Assembly (NCBI RefSeq): GCF_003096715.1
Contig: NZ_QEOL01000031.1
Coordinates: 1 to 64,000 of the forward strand
From: Paraburkholderia silvatlantica
GTDB taxonomy: Bacteria > Pseudomonadota > Gammaproteobacteria > Burkholderiales > Burkholderiaceae
Reading direction: 5' to 3'
Length of the DNA: 64,000 bases
Below the pieces are notes generated by a model. That model was given only the letters and a program-made list of their open reading frames with translations, was not told where the DNA came from and did not search any database. The position numbers and the translations under genes were made by a program. Positions 8,877 through 18,416 of this stretch are shown here, piece after piece. Each line of letters opens with the position of its first letter. The stretch's first letter is position 1.

Positions 8877-9833
8877 TTATTTGCCTGGTGCCGTATCGAT
8901 GGACGCTGCGATGGACGCTGCCGCGCCCTTGCCGCCGCGCTCCTGCCACGCCTCGCGCGCCGCGCGCGAACGCGCGAACACGGTTTCGAGCGCGGCGCCG
9001 TCGCCGGCGTCGATGGCCGCGCGCAGCCTGGCGAGCACTTCAGTGTAGCCGTCGAGTTCGGCGAGCAGCGCCGCGCGGTTCGCGAGGCACACGTCGCGCC
9101 ACATTTCGGGGCTCGACGCGGCAATGCGCGTGAAGTCGCGGAAGCCGCCCGCCGCGAACGAGAATTTCAGCTCGGCGTCGGGCGACGCGAGAATCTGGTC
9201 GACGAGCGCAAACGACAACACGTGCGGCAGATGGCTCACCGAGGCGAACACGCGATCGTGCTGCGCGGCCGGCATCTCGCCGATCACCGCGCCTGTCGCG
9301 CGCCACATCGCGGCGATGCGCTCGACCGATGCCGGCACGTTTTCCGCGAGCGGGCACAGCACGACGTTGCGGCCCACGTAGAGATCGGGCAACGCGGCGT
9401 CGACGCCGCTCGACTCGCGCCCAGCGATGGGATGCCCCGGCACGAACTGCGCAACGCGCGCGCCGAGCGCCGCACGGGCCGCGGCGATCACGTCGCTCTT
9501 GGTGCTGCCGGCGTCGGTGACGATGGTTTCTTGCCCGAGGTGCGGCGCGATGCGCTCGAGCAGCGCCTGGGTTTGCGCAACGGGAGCGGCGATCAGCACG
9601 ATGTCGGCGCCGTCCAGCGCGGCGGCGAGCGCCGCTTCGTTGTCGAGCGTCGCGGCGGCGTCGATCACGCCCAGTTCGAGCGCGCGCGATACCGACTTTG
9701 CGCTACGGCCCACGCCGACCACCTGCGCGCCTTGGCCGCAGTTTGAGCCGCGCTCGCGCAACGCGCGCGCGAGCGACCCGCCAATCAGGCCCACCCCGAA
9801 AATCACCAGTTTGCTAAACGAAAACGCACTCAC
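8877..9833 (-). CDS. tyrA: Prephenate dehydrogenase
   Basis: The protein has 318 residues, with a Rossmann motif KLVIFGVGLIGGSLA at the N-terminus, the prephenate-binding region GHPIAGRESSG, and a helical C-terminal dimerisation half. It converts prephenate (or arogenate) to 4-hydroxyphenylpyruvate (or tyrosine). It is the single-function form without a fused chorismate mutase, consistent with the mutase being fused to PheA two genes upstream. Spacing to hisC is 31 nt and to aroA 76 nt, supporting co-transcription. Cofactor and substrate preference cannot be read safely from sequence. Confidence 0.93.
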   Translation of the reverse strand: MSAFSFSKLVIFGVGLIGGSLARALRERGSNCGQGAQVVGVGRSAKSVSRALELGVIDAAATLDNEAALAAALDGADIVLIAAPVAQTQALLERIAPHLGQETIVTDAGSTKSDVIAAARAALGARVAQFVPGHPIAGRESSGVDAALPDLYVGRNVVLCPLAENVPASVERIAAMWRATGAVIGEMPAAQHDRVFASVSHLPHVLSFALVDQILASPDAELKFSFAAGGFRDFTRIAASSPEMWRDVCLANRAALLAELDGYTEVLARLRAAIDAGDGAALETVFARSRAAREAWQERGGKGAAASIAASIDTAPGK

Positions 9834-9864
9834 GACGTCACCGAAGAAAGTAAGGGTTGCGCGC

Positions 9865-10986
9865 TCACGGCGCGCCGAGCGCTCGCTCGAGGGCCGCGAC
9901 GAACGCCGCGTTCTCCTCGGGCAAGCCGATCGTCACACGCAGCCACTGCGGCAGGCCATAGTTGCCCACCGGGCGCACGATCACGGCTTGCTTGAGCAGC
10001 GCGAGATTCACGCGCTCGCCGGCGCCGTCGTCCGCTGCGTCCTTCGCCACGCGCACCAGCACGAAATTGCCGTCCGAAGGCACGTATTCGAGGTTCAGGC
10101 GCTCGAACGCCGCGGTGAGCGTGCGATAGCCTTCGGCGTTGAGCGCCGCGCTGCGCTCGAGGAACGGCGTGTCGCCGAGCGCGGCGATGGCCGCTGCCTG
10201 CGCGAGCGTGTTCACGTTGAACGGCTGGCGCAGACGGTTGAGCAGATCGGTCAGCTCCGGCTGCGCAATCGCAAAGCCGATGCGCAGGCCCGCGAGCCCA
10301 TACGCCTTCGAGAACGTGCGAGACACGAGCAGGTTCGGATAGCGGCGCACCCACGCGATCGAGTCATAGCGCTTGCCGGCCGCGAGGTATTCCGTGTACG
10401 CCTCGTCGAGCACGATCGCGACATGCGCGGGCACCTGGGCGATGAACGCCTCGAGCTTCGCGCCATCGACGAACGTGCCGGTCGGGTTGTTCGGATTCGC
10501 CACGAACACGAGACGCGTATCTTCGTCGATCGCCGCCAGCATCGCGTCGAGATCGTGGCCGTAACGCACGGCGGGCGTGACGATATGGCGCGCGCCGAGG
10601 CCCTGGGTGGCGAGCGCGTAAACCGCGAACGAGTACTGCGAATAGACGATCGACTGACCGCGTTCGACGAACGCATGCGCGGCCATTTCGAGGATGTCGT
10701 TGCTGCCGTTGCCGAGCGTGATCCAATCGGGCGGCACGTCGTAGCGCGCGGCCAGCGCGGCCTTCAGTTCGAACGCGTTCGAATCGGGATAACGGCCCAG
10801 TTCGCTCGCGGCCTGCGCGATCGCGCGTTGCGCCGATTCGGGCATGCCGAGCGGATTCTCGTTCGACGCGAGCTTCACGATGCGCGCTTCGTCGAGCCCG
10901 AACTCGCGGGCGACTTCGGAAATCGGTTTGCCGGCGATGTAAGGTGCGATTGCGCGCACGTACGAGGGGCCGAATTGCGTGGTCAT
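9865..10986 (-). CDS. hisC: Histidinol-phosphate / aromatic aminotransferase (HisC-like)
   Basis: A 373-residue class I/II PLP aminotransferase with LASNENPLGMP at the N-terminus, ANPNNPTG, and SRTFSKAYGLAGLRIGF containing the PLP lysine. It is named for histidinol-phosphate transamination, but its place between pheA and tyrA is that of the second HisC copy (hisHb) in the known Pseudomonas mixed-function supraoperon. There it is thought to transaminate aromatic keto acids. I therefore infer a main role in Phe/Tyr synthesis, with a second hisC expected in the histidine operon elsewhere. Confidence 0.88.
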   Translation of the reverse strand: MTTQFGPSYVRAIAPYIAGKPISEVAREFGLDEARIVKLASNENPLGMPESAQRAIAQAASELGRYPDSNAFELKAALAARYDVPPDWITLGNGSNDILEMAAHAFVERGQSIVYSQYSFAVYALATQGLGARHIVTPAVRYGHDLDAMLAAIDEDTRLVFVANPNNPTGTFVDGAKLEAFIAQVPAHVAIVLDEAYTEYLAAGKRYDSIAWVRRYPNLLVSRTFSKAYGLAGLRIGFAIAQPELTDLLNRLRQPFNVNTLAQAAAIAALGDTPFLERSAALNAEGYRTLTAAFERLNLEYVPSDGNFVLVRVAKDAADDGAGERVNLALLKQAVIVRPVGNYGLPQWLRVTIGLPEENAAFVAALERALGAP

Positions 10987-11124
10987 TCGTCTCTCCAGGG
11001 CTCAAGGCGCCGGGCGTACAACAGTCTCTTCCAGACGGATCGGCAAACGCGCGCCGCCCGGCATCCTCATGGGGCAGGCGGCGATTGGCGGCGGCCCGCC
11101 CGCGCCTTCCGCGCCTTCCCCAAG

Positions 11125-12210
11125 TTAGCGCGCGCGCGGATACGAGCCGAGGATCTTCAGATACGCGGCTTTCTTGCCGAGTTCGTCGAGTGCGGCGGCC
11201 ACGGCGGGCTCGTCCCGGTGACCTTCGAAGTCGATGTAGAAGTAGTACTCCCACGTGCTGCCAAGGCGCGCCGGCCGCGACTCGAAGCGCGTCATCGACA
11301 CGCTGTGGCGCGCGAGCGGCTCGAGCAGCTTGTACACCGCGCCCGGCTCGTTCTTCACCGACACGATCATCGAGGTCTGGTCGCGACCCGTCGCGCCCGC
11401 CGGCTGTTTGCCGATCATGACGAAGCGCGTACGGTTGTGCGGGTCGTCCTGGATCAGCGCATTCGCGATCAGCAGGCCGTAGTGCGTGGCGGCGCGATCG
11501 CCGGCAATCGCAGCGACCGTCGGGTCGGCGGCGGCGAGGCGCGCAGCCTCCGCGTTGCTGGACACACTCTGACGCTCGAGTTGCGGCGCGTTCGCCGTCA
11601 GCCAGTGCTGGCACTGTGCGAGCGCCTGCGGATGCGCGCACACGCGCGTCACGCCTTGCAGGTTGCCGCTTTGCGTCATCAGATTGTGCTGAATCGGCAA
11701 CGCGATTTCGCCGCCAATGACGAGCTGCGTTTCGAGGAACAGGTCGAGCGTGCGCGAAACGGCGCCTTCGGTCGAGTTCTCGACCGGCACGACGCCGAAC
11801 TCGGCGGCGCCCGCCTCGACCGAGCGGAACACCTCGTCGATCGACGGGCACGGCAGACCTTCGATCGACTGACCGAAGTACTGGTACATCGCCTGTTCGC
11901 TATAGGTGCCGACCGGGCCGAGGAACGCAGCCGAAATCGTCTTTTCGAGCGAGCGGCTCGCGGCCATGATCTCGCGCCAGATCGCGCTGATATGCTCGTT
12001 GCCGAGCGGGCCGTCGCTCATGTTCTGCAGGCGCTCGATCACCTGAAGCTCGCGCTCCGGGCGAAACACCGGCGCGTTGAAATGCTTCTTGACTTCGCCC
12101 ACTTCGAGCGCGACCGAGGCGCGCTGGTTCAGGAGCGCGATGAGCTGTGCGTCGATCGCATCGATGCGTTCGCGCAGCGGCTTGAGTTGGGAGTTGAGTT
12201 CGTCGTCCAT
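11125..12210 (-). CDS. pheA: Bifunctional chorismate mutase / prephenate dehydratase
   Basis: The 361-residue P-protein has three domains in order: an AroQ chorismate mutase domain (about 1-95, LRERIDAIDAQLIALLNQRA), prephenate dehydratase (about 100-285, with LGPVGTYSEQA, PVENSTEGAV and the TRF motif in NRTRFVMIG), and a C-terminal ACT domain with FESRP. ESRP is the known Phe-binding signature, so feedback inhibition by phenylalanine is expected. The start MDDELNSQL is chosen over a Met five residues upstream because it matches Burkholderia homologues. A 138-nt gap to hisC may hold an internal promoter, though none is obvious. Confidence 0.96.
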   Translation of the reverse strand: MDDELNSQLKPLRERIDAIDAQLIALLNQRASVALEVGEVKKHFNAPVFRPERELQVIERLQNMSDGPLGNEHISAIWREIMAASRSLEKTISAAFLGPVGTYSEQAMYQYFGQSIEGLPCPSIDEVFRSVEAGAAEFGVVPVENSTEGAVSRTLDLFLETQLVIGGEIALPIQHNLMTQSGNLQGVTRVCAHPQALAQCQHWLTANAPQLERQSVSSNAEAARLAAADPTVAAIAGDRAATHYGLLIANALIQDDPHNRTRFVMIGKQPAGATGRDQTSMIVSVKNEPGAVYKLLEPLARHSVSMTRFESRPARLGSTWEYYFYIDFEGHRDEPAVAAALDELGKKAAYLKILGSYPRAR

Positions 12211-12273
12211 GCGTGAAACCGGCAATCTGAAAGGATGCGCGCGGCGCCGCTTCGCCCGGTGAGCGAGGGGCGC

Positions 12274-13356
12274 TTACGCGTGCTTCGCCTCGAATTCCTT
12301 CATGTACTCGACCAGCGCCTTCACTGCCTCGAGCGGCACCGCGTTGTAAATCGATGCCCGCATGCCGCCGACGGACTTGTGGCCCTTCAGCTGCAACAGC
12401 CCGCGCGCTTTGGCGCCGGCGAGGAAATCTGCGTTACGTGTTTCGTCGGCGAGGAAGAACGGCACGTTCATCCGCGAGCGAGCGCGGCGCTCCACCTTAT
12501 TGATGTAGAAGCGGCTTGCGTCGATCGTGTCGTAGAGCAGCTTCGCTTTTTCCACATTGCGCGCCTCGATGATTTCAAGACCGCCCTGGCGCTTGAGCCA
12601 CTTGAACACGAGCCCGGCGATATAGATCGCGTAGGTGGGCGGCGTGTTGAACATCGAGTTGTTCGCCGCCACGGTCTTCCACTCGAATGCCGAAGGACAG
12701 ATCGGCATCGAGCGGTCGAGCAGGTCTTCGCGCACGATCACGACCGTCACGCCCGCCATGCCGATGTTCTTCTGCGCGCCGCCGTAGAGCACGCCGTACT
12801 TGGCAATGTCCATCGGGCGCGACAGGATGTGCGACGAGGCGTCGGCCACGAGCGGAATGTCGCCGAGATCGGGGATCTCGAAAGTCTCGACGCCGTCGAT
12901 CGTCTCGTTCGTGCACAGGTGCACGTAGGCGGGGTCGTCGGAGAGCTGCCACTCGCTCTTCGGCGGCGAATGCGTGAAGCCGGCCTCGGTGCGGCCCGTC
13001 GCGGCGATGTGCGCTGCGCCGTACTTGAGCGCTTCCTTCTGCGACTTCTGCGACCACGAGCCGGTCACGACGAAGTCGGCGCGCGGCTTCGAGCCGAACA
13101 GGTTGAGCGGCACGATCGCGTTTTCGCCGATGCCGCCGCCCTGCAGGAACAGAATCTGGTGACTGGCGGGCACCTGCATCAGCTCGCGCAGATCGAGCAG
13201 CGCCTCGGCGTGGATCTGCATGAATTCCGGGCCACGATGGCTCATTTCCATCACGCCCATGCCGCTGCCGTGCCAGTCGAGCATTTCGTCGGCGGCCTGA
13301 CGCAGGACTTCTTCTGGCAACGCTGCCGGTCCGGCTGAGAAGTTGTAGACGCGCAT
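12274..13356 (-). CDS. serC: Phosphoserine aminotransferase
   Basis: A 360-residue PLP enzyme starting MRVYNFSAGPAALP. The PLP lysine lies in YGGAQKNIGMAGVTVV, and the C-terminus has GLLQLKGHKSVGGMRAS. It makes phosphoserine from 3-phosphohydroxypyruvate and also serves pyridoxine synthesis. It is the first gene of the serC-pheA-hisC-tyrA-aroA-cmk-rpsA supraoperon. The upstream 224 nt probably carry the promoter. The reading frame extends further 5', but this start matches the family N-terminus exactly. Confidence 0.96.
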   Translation of the reverse strand: MRVYNFSAGPAALPEEVLRQAADEMLDWHGSGMGVMEMSHRGPEFMQIHAEALLDLRELMQVPASHQILFLQGGGIGENAIVPLNLFGSKPRADFVVTGSWSQKSQKEALKYGAAHIAATGRTEAGFTHSPPKSEWQLSDDPAYVHLCTNETIDGVETFEIPDLGDIPLVADASSHILSRPMDIAKYGVLYGGAQKNIGMAGVTVVIVREDLLDRSMPICPSAFEWKTVAANNSMFNTPPTYAIYIAGLVFKWLKRQGGLEIIEARNVEKAKLLYDTIDASRFYINKVERRARSRMNVPFFLADETRNADFLAGAKARGLLQLKGHKSVGGMRASIYNAVPLEAVKALVEYMKEFEAKHA

Positions 13357-13580
13357 CGTAAAAAGGATCCCCGAGGCAGGCGCTGTGGCAAAAACCGCCG
13401 GAAAACACGCCAGAAAAAGAAAATGGCCGCTTGCGCTCATCGCGCAAACGACCATTATCGCATTGTCGCCGGGAACCCGCCACGCGTGGCGCGGCGGCGG
13501 GCTTCCCTGCCTGCGCAGCCGACCCGGCCCCGCTGCCGTACTTCATGGCGGCGGACCGGAGGGCGCGTGTGCCGGAAGCC

Positions 13581-14189
13581 TTACTTGCCGACCTTGACCG
13601 AAGCGACTTCCTTGTCGGCCTGGTCGCGCGTTGCCTTGATCGACTGCGGCATGTACTTCTGCATCAGGCTGTTCACGACGTCGCGGCCAACCTGGTCCTG
13701 AACCTGAATGAACTTGCGGCCGGTCGGGCTGCGGTAGAACGTGGTCAGGTCCTTGATTTCCTGCGTGCTGTAGTACTTCGCGTAAGCGTCGTACTGGGCT
13801 TGCATGGCATCCTGCTTGAACGAGTCGGTCGCGAAGACCTGGCCTGCCGAGTCAACCAGCTTCGGCACGGCGTTCTTCTGCAGCGACGGAACGGCAGCCT
13901 GCTTCTGCTTGTCCGTCATCGTCTTGTTTTCCGAGAGCGCGTCCGACAGGATGGCCGGAACGAGCTGCTTGGCTTGCATCTGGGCGCTGTTGCCGATTGC
14001 GCCGACGAGCTTCTGTGCGTCGATCGCGTCGAGCAGGTCCTTGATCGCGGCTTGCTTGGCCGGATCGACGGGTGCTGCAGCCGCTGCCGGTGCCTGGGGG
14101 GCGGGCGCCTGGTTCTGGAGCGCCTGAGCCATCGCAAACGTCGGCACGAGAGCGGCCAGCAACATCACCTGCTTGAATCGTTTTTGCAT
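13581..14189 (-). CDS. Secreted DUF2059 domain protein
   Basis: The 202-residue protein has a Sec signal peptide (QKRFKQVMLLAALVPTFAMA, cleavage about residue 21), an Ala/Pro/Gln-rich linker, and then a DUF2059 domain. The typical C-terminal helix pattern YYSTQEIKDLTTFYRSPTGRKF is present. The function of DUF2059 proteins is not established; they are predicted periplasmic. Two tandem ATGs exist; AGGGAG gives better spacing (5 nt) to the second, which is used here. It sits between gyrA and serC, a place it also occupies in related Burkholderia genomes as far as I recall. Confidence 0.85.
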   Translation of the reverse strand: MQKRFKQVMLLAALVPTFAMAQALQNQAPAPQAPAAAAAPVDPAKQAAIKDLLDAIDAQKLVGAIGNSAQMQAKQLVPAILSDALSENKTMTDKQKQAAVPSLQKNAVPKLVDSAGQVFATDSFKQDAMQAQYDAYAKYYSTQEIKDLTTFYRSPTGRKFIQVQDQVGRDVVNSLMQKYMPQSIKATRDQADKEVASVKVGK

Positions 14190-14384
14190 CATTACTCCCT
14201 TTGAGAAATTAATCGATTTGCGCTGCCGTGCGGACTGCGGGGCGCCGCGTTGCGCGATGCGCCCGCTCACCGGTCCGCCCGGCATACCATTCATTTCGCT
14301 GACACTAACAAGGCTCGCTGAAACCCACCTTAAAGCCCGCGTAAGCGCATGGATCGAACACGCTTTCGCGGGCCCGCAGACGCA

Positions 14385-16994
14385 TCACTCTTCGCCTTCG
14401 CCCGGTTCGCCCTCACCTTCGGCGTCCACTTCTGCGTCCGCTTCGGCGATCTGCTGCAGCCCGGAGAGCTTCGTACCTTCGTCAAGGCTGATGAGTGTAA
14501 CACCTTGCGTTGCACGGCCCATTTCGCGAATTTCCGCCACGCGGGTGCGAATCAACACGCCCGTGGTGGTGATCAGCATGATCTGCGCTTCGGAGTCGAC
14601 GAGTGTGGCCGCAACCACCTTGCCGTTGCGCTCCGAAGTCTGGATCGCGATCATGCCCTTCGTGCCGCGGCCGTGGCGCGTGTACTCCGTGATCGGGGTG
14701 CGCTTGCCATAGCCGTTCTCGGTCGCGGTGAGCACCGACTGCTGCTCGTCGCCCGCCACGAGGAGCGCGATGACCTGCTGATTGTCTTCGAGCTGCATGC
14801 CGCGCACGCCGCGCGCTTCGCGGCCCATCGGGCGCACATCGTTCTCGTCGAAGCGCACCGCCTTGCCGGCGTCGGAGAACAGCATCACGTCGTGTTCGCC
14901 GTCGGTGATCGCGGCGCCGATCAGGTAGTCGCCGTCGTCGAGACCGACCGCAATAATACCCTTGCGCAGCGGGCGGCTAAAGGCTTCGAGCGGCGTCTTC
15001 TTGACCGTGCCCAGCGCCGTGGCCATGAAAACAAACTTGTCGGCCGAGAATTCCTTGACCGGCAGCACGACCGTGATCTTCTCGCCGTCCTGCAGCGGGA
15101 ACATGTTGACGATCGGACGGCCGCGCGAGTTGCGCGAACCCTGCGGCACTTCATACACCTTCACCCAGTACACGCGACCGCGATTCGAGAAGCACAGGAT
15201 GTGGTCGTGCGTGTTGGCGATGAAGAGCGTGTCGATCCAGTCGTCGTCCTTCATCGAGGTGGCCTGCTTGCCGCGACCTCCGCGCTTCTGGGCGCGATAC
15301 TCCGACAACGGCTGCGATTTCACGTAACCGGCGTGCGACATCGTCACGACCATGTCCTGCGGCGTGATCAGGTCTTCGGTGTTCAGCTCGGTGGCGTTCA
15401 TCTCGATCTTCGAGCGGCGGGCATCGCCGAATTCGCTCTTGATCGAGGTGAGTTCGTCGGAGATCATGACCGTTACGCGCTCGGGGCGCGCAAGAATGTC
15501 GAGCAGGTCGGCGATCTGCGCCATGACTTCGCGGTACTCGCCGATAATCTTGTCCTGCTCCAGGCCGGTCAGGCGCTGGAGGCGCATTTGCAGGATTTCC
15601 TGCGCCTGCGTGTCGGACAGACGGTAGAGGCCGTCGGGCTGCATACCATATTGCGGGTTCAGCCCTTCCGGACGGTAGGCTTCGCGGCCGCCCGCCGCCG
15701 CGTTGTCCTGCTCCGCGCGCGTGAGCATCTCGCGCACGAGCGACGAATCCCACGAGCGGTTCATCAGCTCCTGCTTCGCGATGGGCGGCGTGGGCGCGGC
15801 CTTGATGAGCTCGATGAATTCGTCGATGTTCGCGAGTGCGACGGCGAGCCCTTCGAGCACGTGGCCGCGTTCGCGCGCCTTGCGCAGTTCGTAAACGGTG
15901 CGGCGCGTGAGCACTTCGCGGCGATGCGAGAGGAAATGCTCGAGCATTTCCTTCAGGTTGAGCAGCTTCGGCTGGTTGTCCACCAGCGCGACCATGTTCA
16001 TGCCGAACGTGTCCTGCAGCTGCGTCGCCTTGTACAGATTGTTGAGGATGACCTCGGGCACTTCGCCGCGCTTGAGCTCGATCACGACACGCATGCCGCT
16101 CTTGTCGGATTCGTCGCGAATATCGGAGATGCCTTCGAGCTTCTTCTCGTTGACGAGCTCGGCAATGCGTTCGAGCAACGAACGCTTGTTCACCTGATAC
16201 GGCAGCTCGTCGACGATGATCGCCATGCGCTGACCGCGATCAATTTCCTCGAAGTGCGTGGCCGCGCGCATCACGACGCGGCCGCGGCCGGTGCGATAGC
16301 CGTCGCGCACGCCGGCGACGCCATAGATGATGCCCGCGGTCGGGAAATCGGGGGCGGGAATGATCTCGATCAACTCGTCGACCGTCGCCTGCGGGCTCTT
16401 CAGCAGATGCTGGCAAGCGTCGACGACCTCATTGAGATTGTGCGGCGGAATGTTCGTGGCCATGCCGACCGCGATACCCGACGAACCGTTGATGAGCAGG
16501 TTCGGAATGCGCGCGGGAAGGATCTGCGGCTCGTTTTCGCTGCCGTCGTAGTTCGGCCCGAAGTCGACCGTTTCCTTGTCGATGTCGGCCAGCAGTTCGT
16601 GGCCGATCTTCGCCATGCGGATTTCGGTGTATCGCATGGCGGCGGCGTTGTCGCCGTCGATGGAGCCGAAGTTGCCCTGGCCGTCGACCAGCATGTAGCG
16701 CAGCGAAAAGTCCTGCGCCATCCGCACGATCGTGTCGTAGACAGCCGTGTCGCCGTGGGGGTGGTACTTACCGATGACGTCGCCGACGATACGCGCCGAC
16801 TTCTTGTAAGCGCGGTTCCAGTCGTTATTCAGCTCGTGCATGGCGTAGAGCACGCGCCGGTGGACAGGCTTGAGGCCGTCACGAACATCCGGAAGTGCTC
16901 GCCCGACGATCACGCTCATCGCGTAATCGAGATACGAGCGGCGCATTTCCTCCTCGAGGGAGATTGGCAGAGTCTCTTTGGCGAATTGATCCAT
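14385..16994 (-). CDS. gyrA: DNA gyrase subunit A
   Basis: An 869-residue type II topoisomerase subunit that cuts and rejoins DNA. The active-site tyrosine is Y122 (AAAMRYTEIR). The quinolone-resistance region reads HPHGDTAVYD, giving T83 and D87 in E. coli numbering; Thr83 is, to my knowledge, the wild-type state in Burkholderia rather than a mutation. The GyrA box QKRGGRG, needed for DNA wrapping, is present in the C-terminal beta-pinwheel. The protein ends in a very acidic tail (about 18 residues of E, D, G, A, P). The start MDQFAKETLP matches the family; longer in-frame starts are not needed. Confidence 0.97.
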   Translation of the reverse strand: MDQFAKETLPISLEEEMRRSYLDYAMSVIVGRALPDVRDGLKPVHRRVLYAMHELNNDWNRAYKKSARIVGDVIGKYHPHGDTAVYDTIVRMAQDFSLRYMLVDGQGNFGSIDGDNAAAMRYTEIRMAKIGHELLADIDKETVDFGPNYDGSENEPQILPARIPNLLINGSSGIAVGMATNIPPHNLNEVVDACQHLLKSPQATVDELIEIIPAPDFPTAGIIYGVAGVRDGYRTGRGRVVMRAATHFEEIDRGQRMAIIVDELPYQVNKRSLLERIAELVNEKKLEGISDIRDESDKSGMRVVIELKRGEVPEVILNNLYKATQLQDTFGMNMVALVDNQPKLLNLKEMLEHFLSHRREVLTRRTVYELRKARERGHVLEGLAVALANIDEFIELIKAAPTPPIAKQELMNRSWDSSLVREMLTRAEQDNAAAGGREAYRPEGLNPQYGMQPDGLYRLSDTQAQEILQMRLQRLTGLEQDKIIGEYREVMAQIADLLDILARPERVTVMISDELTSIKSEFGDARRSKIEMNATELNTEDLITPQDMVVTMSHAGYVKSQPLSEYRAQKRGGRGKQATSMKDDDWIDTLFIANTHDHILCFSNRGRVYWVKVYEVPQGSRNSRGRPIVNMFPLQDGEKITVVLPVKEFSADKFVFMATALGTVKKTPLEAFSRPLRKGIIAVGLDDGDYLIGAAITDGEHDVMLFSDAGKAVRFDENDVRPMGREARGVRGMQLEDNQQVIALLVAGDEQQSVLTATENGYGKRTPITEYTRHGRGTKGMIAIQTSERNGKVVAATLVDSEAQIMLITTTGVLIRTRVAEIREMGRATQGVTLISLDEGTKLSGLQQIAEADAEVDAEGEGEPGEGEE

Positions 16995-17557
16995 TATCGA
17001 TGTCTTATTTGGGCACGCGGTGTGCTGGCGCCTCGCCCCGACTGGAGGAGCGCAGGTCGCCGCAGTCACCGCGGGACGCCCAGCTGTCGCATGGACGCCG
17101 CGGACGCAGCGCATCACGCGATTCTACCATGCACGACACCCTCGCCCGCCGCCTGCGTATACCTATTAGAGGAGTGAAGCCGAAGGGCTCAAAAGCGCCT
17201 TGAGCGTGGCGCAAACGCCGCAGTGCGAACCGCAATCCGATGCATCGCCCCCGATTTGGATGACAATGTGTGACGCTCGTGCTACCCAGGCGCAATACCA
17301 GGTAAAATTAAGGGAACTTTTTTGTTGCGGGCGTACCACGTTCGACTAGCCGCAGTGAAAGGGGCGGATTTTTTTTATCGTCGGAGGGGAACGATATGGC
17401 AAAATGCCAACGCACAAAGTTAGACACTGCTCGAAGTCTACACAACGCAAAGCGTTCCCCACAACGTGCCAATGTTATACTTCGAGCAATGTATGACTTG
17501 TCTTCGTCACATGGCTCGCAGTAAACCTGCGGTAATCTCAATTTCGAGAGGAGAAAT
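16995..17557. other. Divergent intergenic region gyrA / ompA-like gene
   Basis: This 563-nt stretch has no convincing gene. It should hold the gyrA promoter on minus and the ompA-like promoter on plus. A TATACT hexamer at 17476-17481 is a candidate -10 for the plus-strand gene, but no good -35 is seen. Base composition is lower in GC than its neighbours between about 17300 and 17540. A strong GAGGAG ribosome site precedes the plus-strand start. Confidence 0.5.
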
Positions 17558-18202
17558 ATGAATAAACTTTCAAAGCTCGCGTTCATTGCAGCTACCGCAG
17601 TTGTGGCTGCATCCGCTCAGGCACAATCGGTGCCGGCGTCGCGACAAGCCGTCAATGACAACTGGGTGAATGGTACCGGCGAATACGTGTGGATGAACGG
17701 CACGAACGAGCTTTGCTGGCGCGATGCATTCTGGACGCCGGCCACCGCCAACGCCAAGTGCGATGGCGCCCTGGTCGCCCAGGCACCGCAGCCGCCGGTC
17801 GCTCCGCCGCCGCCGGCCATCACCAGCCAGAAGATCACGTACCAGGCTGACGCCCTGTTCGACTTCGACAAGGCCATCCTGAAGCCGGCTGGCAAGGAAA
17901 AGCTGGACGACCTGGCAAGCAAGATCCAGGCTCTGAACCTCGAAGTCGTCGTCGCGACGGGCTACACCGACCGCATCGGCTCGGTTGCCTACAACGACCG
18001 TCTGTCGCTGCGCCGTGCGCAAGCCGTCAAGTCGTACCTGGTCAGCAAGGGCGTTCCGGCAGAGCGTATCTACACGGAAGGCAAGGGCAAGCGCAACCCG
18101 GTTACGACGGGCTGCAACCAGAAGAACCGCAAGGCTCTCATCGCCTGCCTCGCACCGGACCGTCGCGTGGAAGTCGAAGTCGTCGGCACGCAAAAGCAGT
18201 AA
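17558..18202 (+). CDS. ompA: OmpA-family outer-membrane/peptidoglycan-associated protein
   Basis: The 214-residue protein has a signal peptide (about 1-22, ending AQA), a short N-terminal region with a Trp-rich segment and two Cys (NELCWRDAFW, NAKCDG), a proline hinge (PQPPVAPPPPA), and a C-terminal OmpA/MotB domain. That domain shows FDFDKAILKPAGKEKL and the peptidoglycan-binding signature NDRLSLRRAQAVKSYL. It lacks the eight-stranded beta-barrel of E. coli OmpA, so it probably tethers the envelope to peptidoglycan. Two further Cys in the domain could form a disulfide. A GAGGAG ribosome site and a strong terminator suggest a highly expressed monocistronic gene. Confidence 0.9.
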   Translation: MNKLSKLAFIAATAVVAASAQAQSVPASRQAVNDNWVNGTGEYVWMNGTNELCWRDAFWTPATANAKCDGALVAQAPQPPVAPPPPAITSQKITYQADALFDFDKAILKPAGKEKLDDLASKIQALNLEVVVATGYTDRIGSVAYNDRLSLRRAQAVKSYLVSKGVPAERIYTEGKGKRNPVTTGCNQKNRKALIACLAPDRRVEVEVVGTQKQ

Positions 18203-18230
18203 TCGCGAGCTCTCGACCGCAAGTCTCAAA

Positions 18231-18256
18231 AGCCCCGCTTCGGCGGGGCTTTTTTT
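18231..18256 (+). terminator. Rho-independent terminator of the ompA-like gene
   Basis: A perfect 8-bp stem AGCCCCGC / GCGGGGCT with a TTCG tetraloop at 18231-18250 is followed by seven T. It lies 29 nt after the stop codon. Confidence 0.95.
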
Positions 18257-18416
18257 ATCCCACGCCTTACCCTTCTTTCATTTCGCCTGTCTCCGCGCGG
18301 CTATATCGGTTTGGAAAGGTTGACGGCACAGCGTGGCATTTTGCCGCCCTGGGCACCCGCCTATATACTCGGGGTTTATTCTTTCCGACCCGCACCGCGC
18401 TTCAGGCTGCCACGAC

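Noticed and set aside
9427..12216. 929-codon plus-strand frame opposite tyrA, hisC and pheA
   Set aside because: Spans three identified genes on the other strand; composition is that of an antisense GC frame.
16728..16760. Thr at GyrA position 83 as a possible quinolone-resistance change
   Set aside because: Thr83 with Asp87 is the usual wild-type state in Burkholderia as far as I know; resistance changes are Thr to Ile and similar.
14349..17177. 942-codon plus-strand frame opposite gyrA
   Set aside because: Shadow of the gyrA codon pattern; no domains and biased composition.
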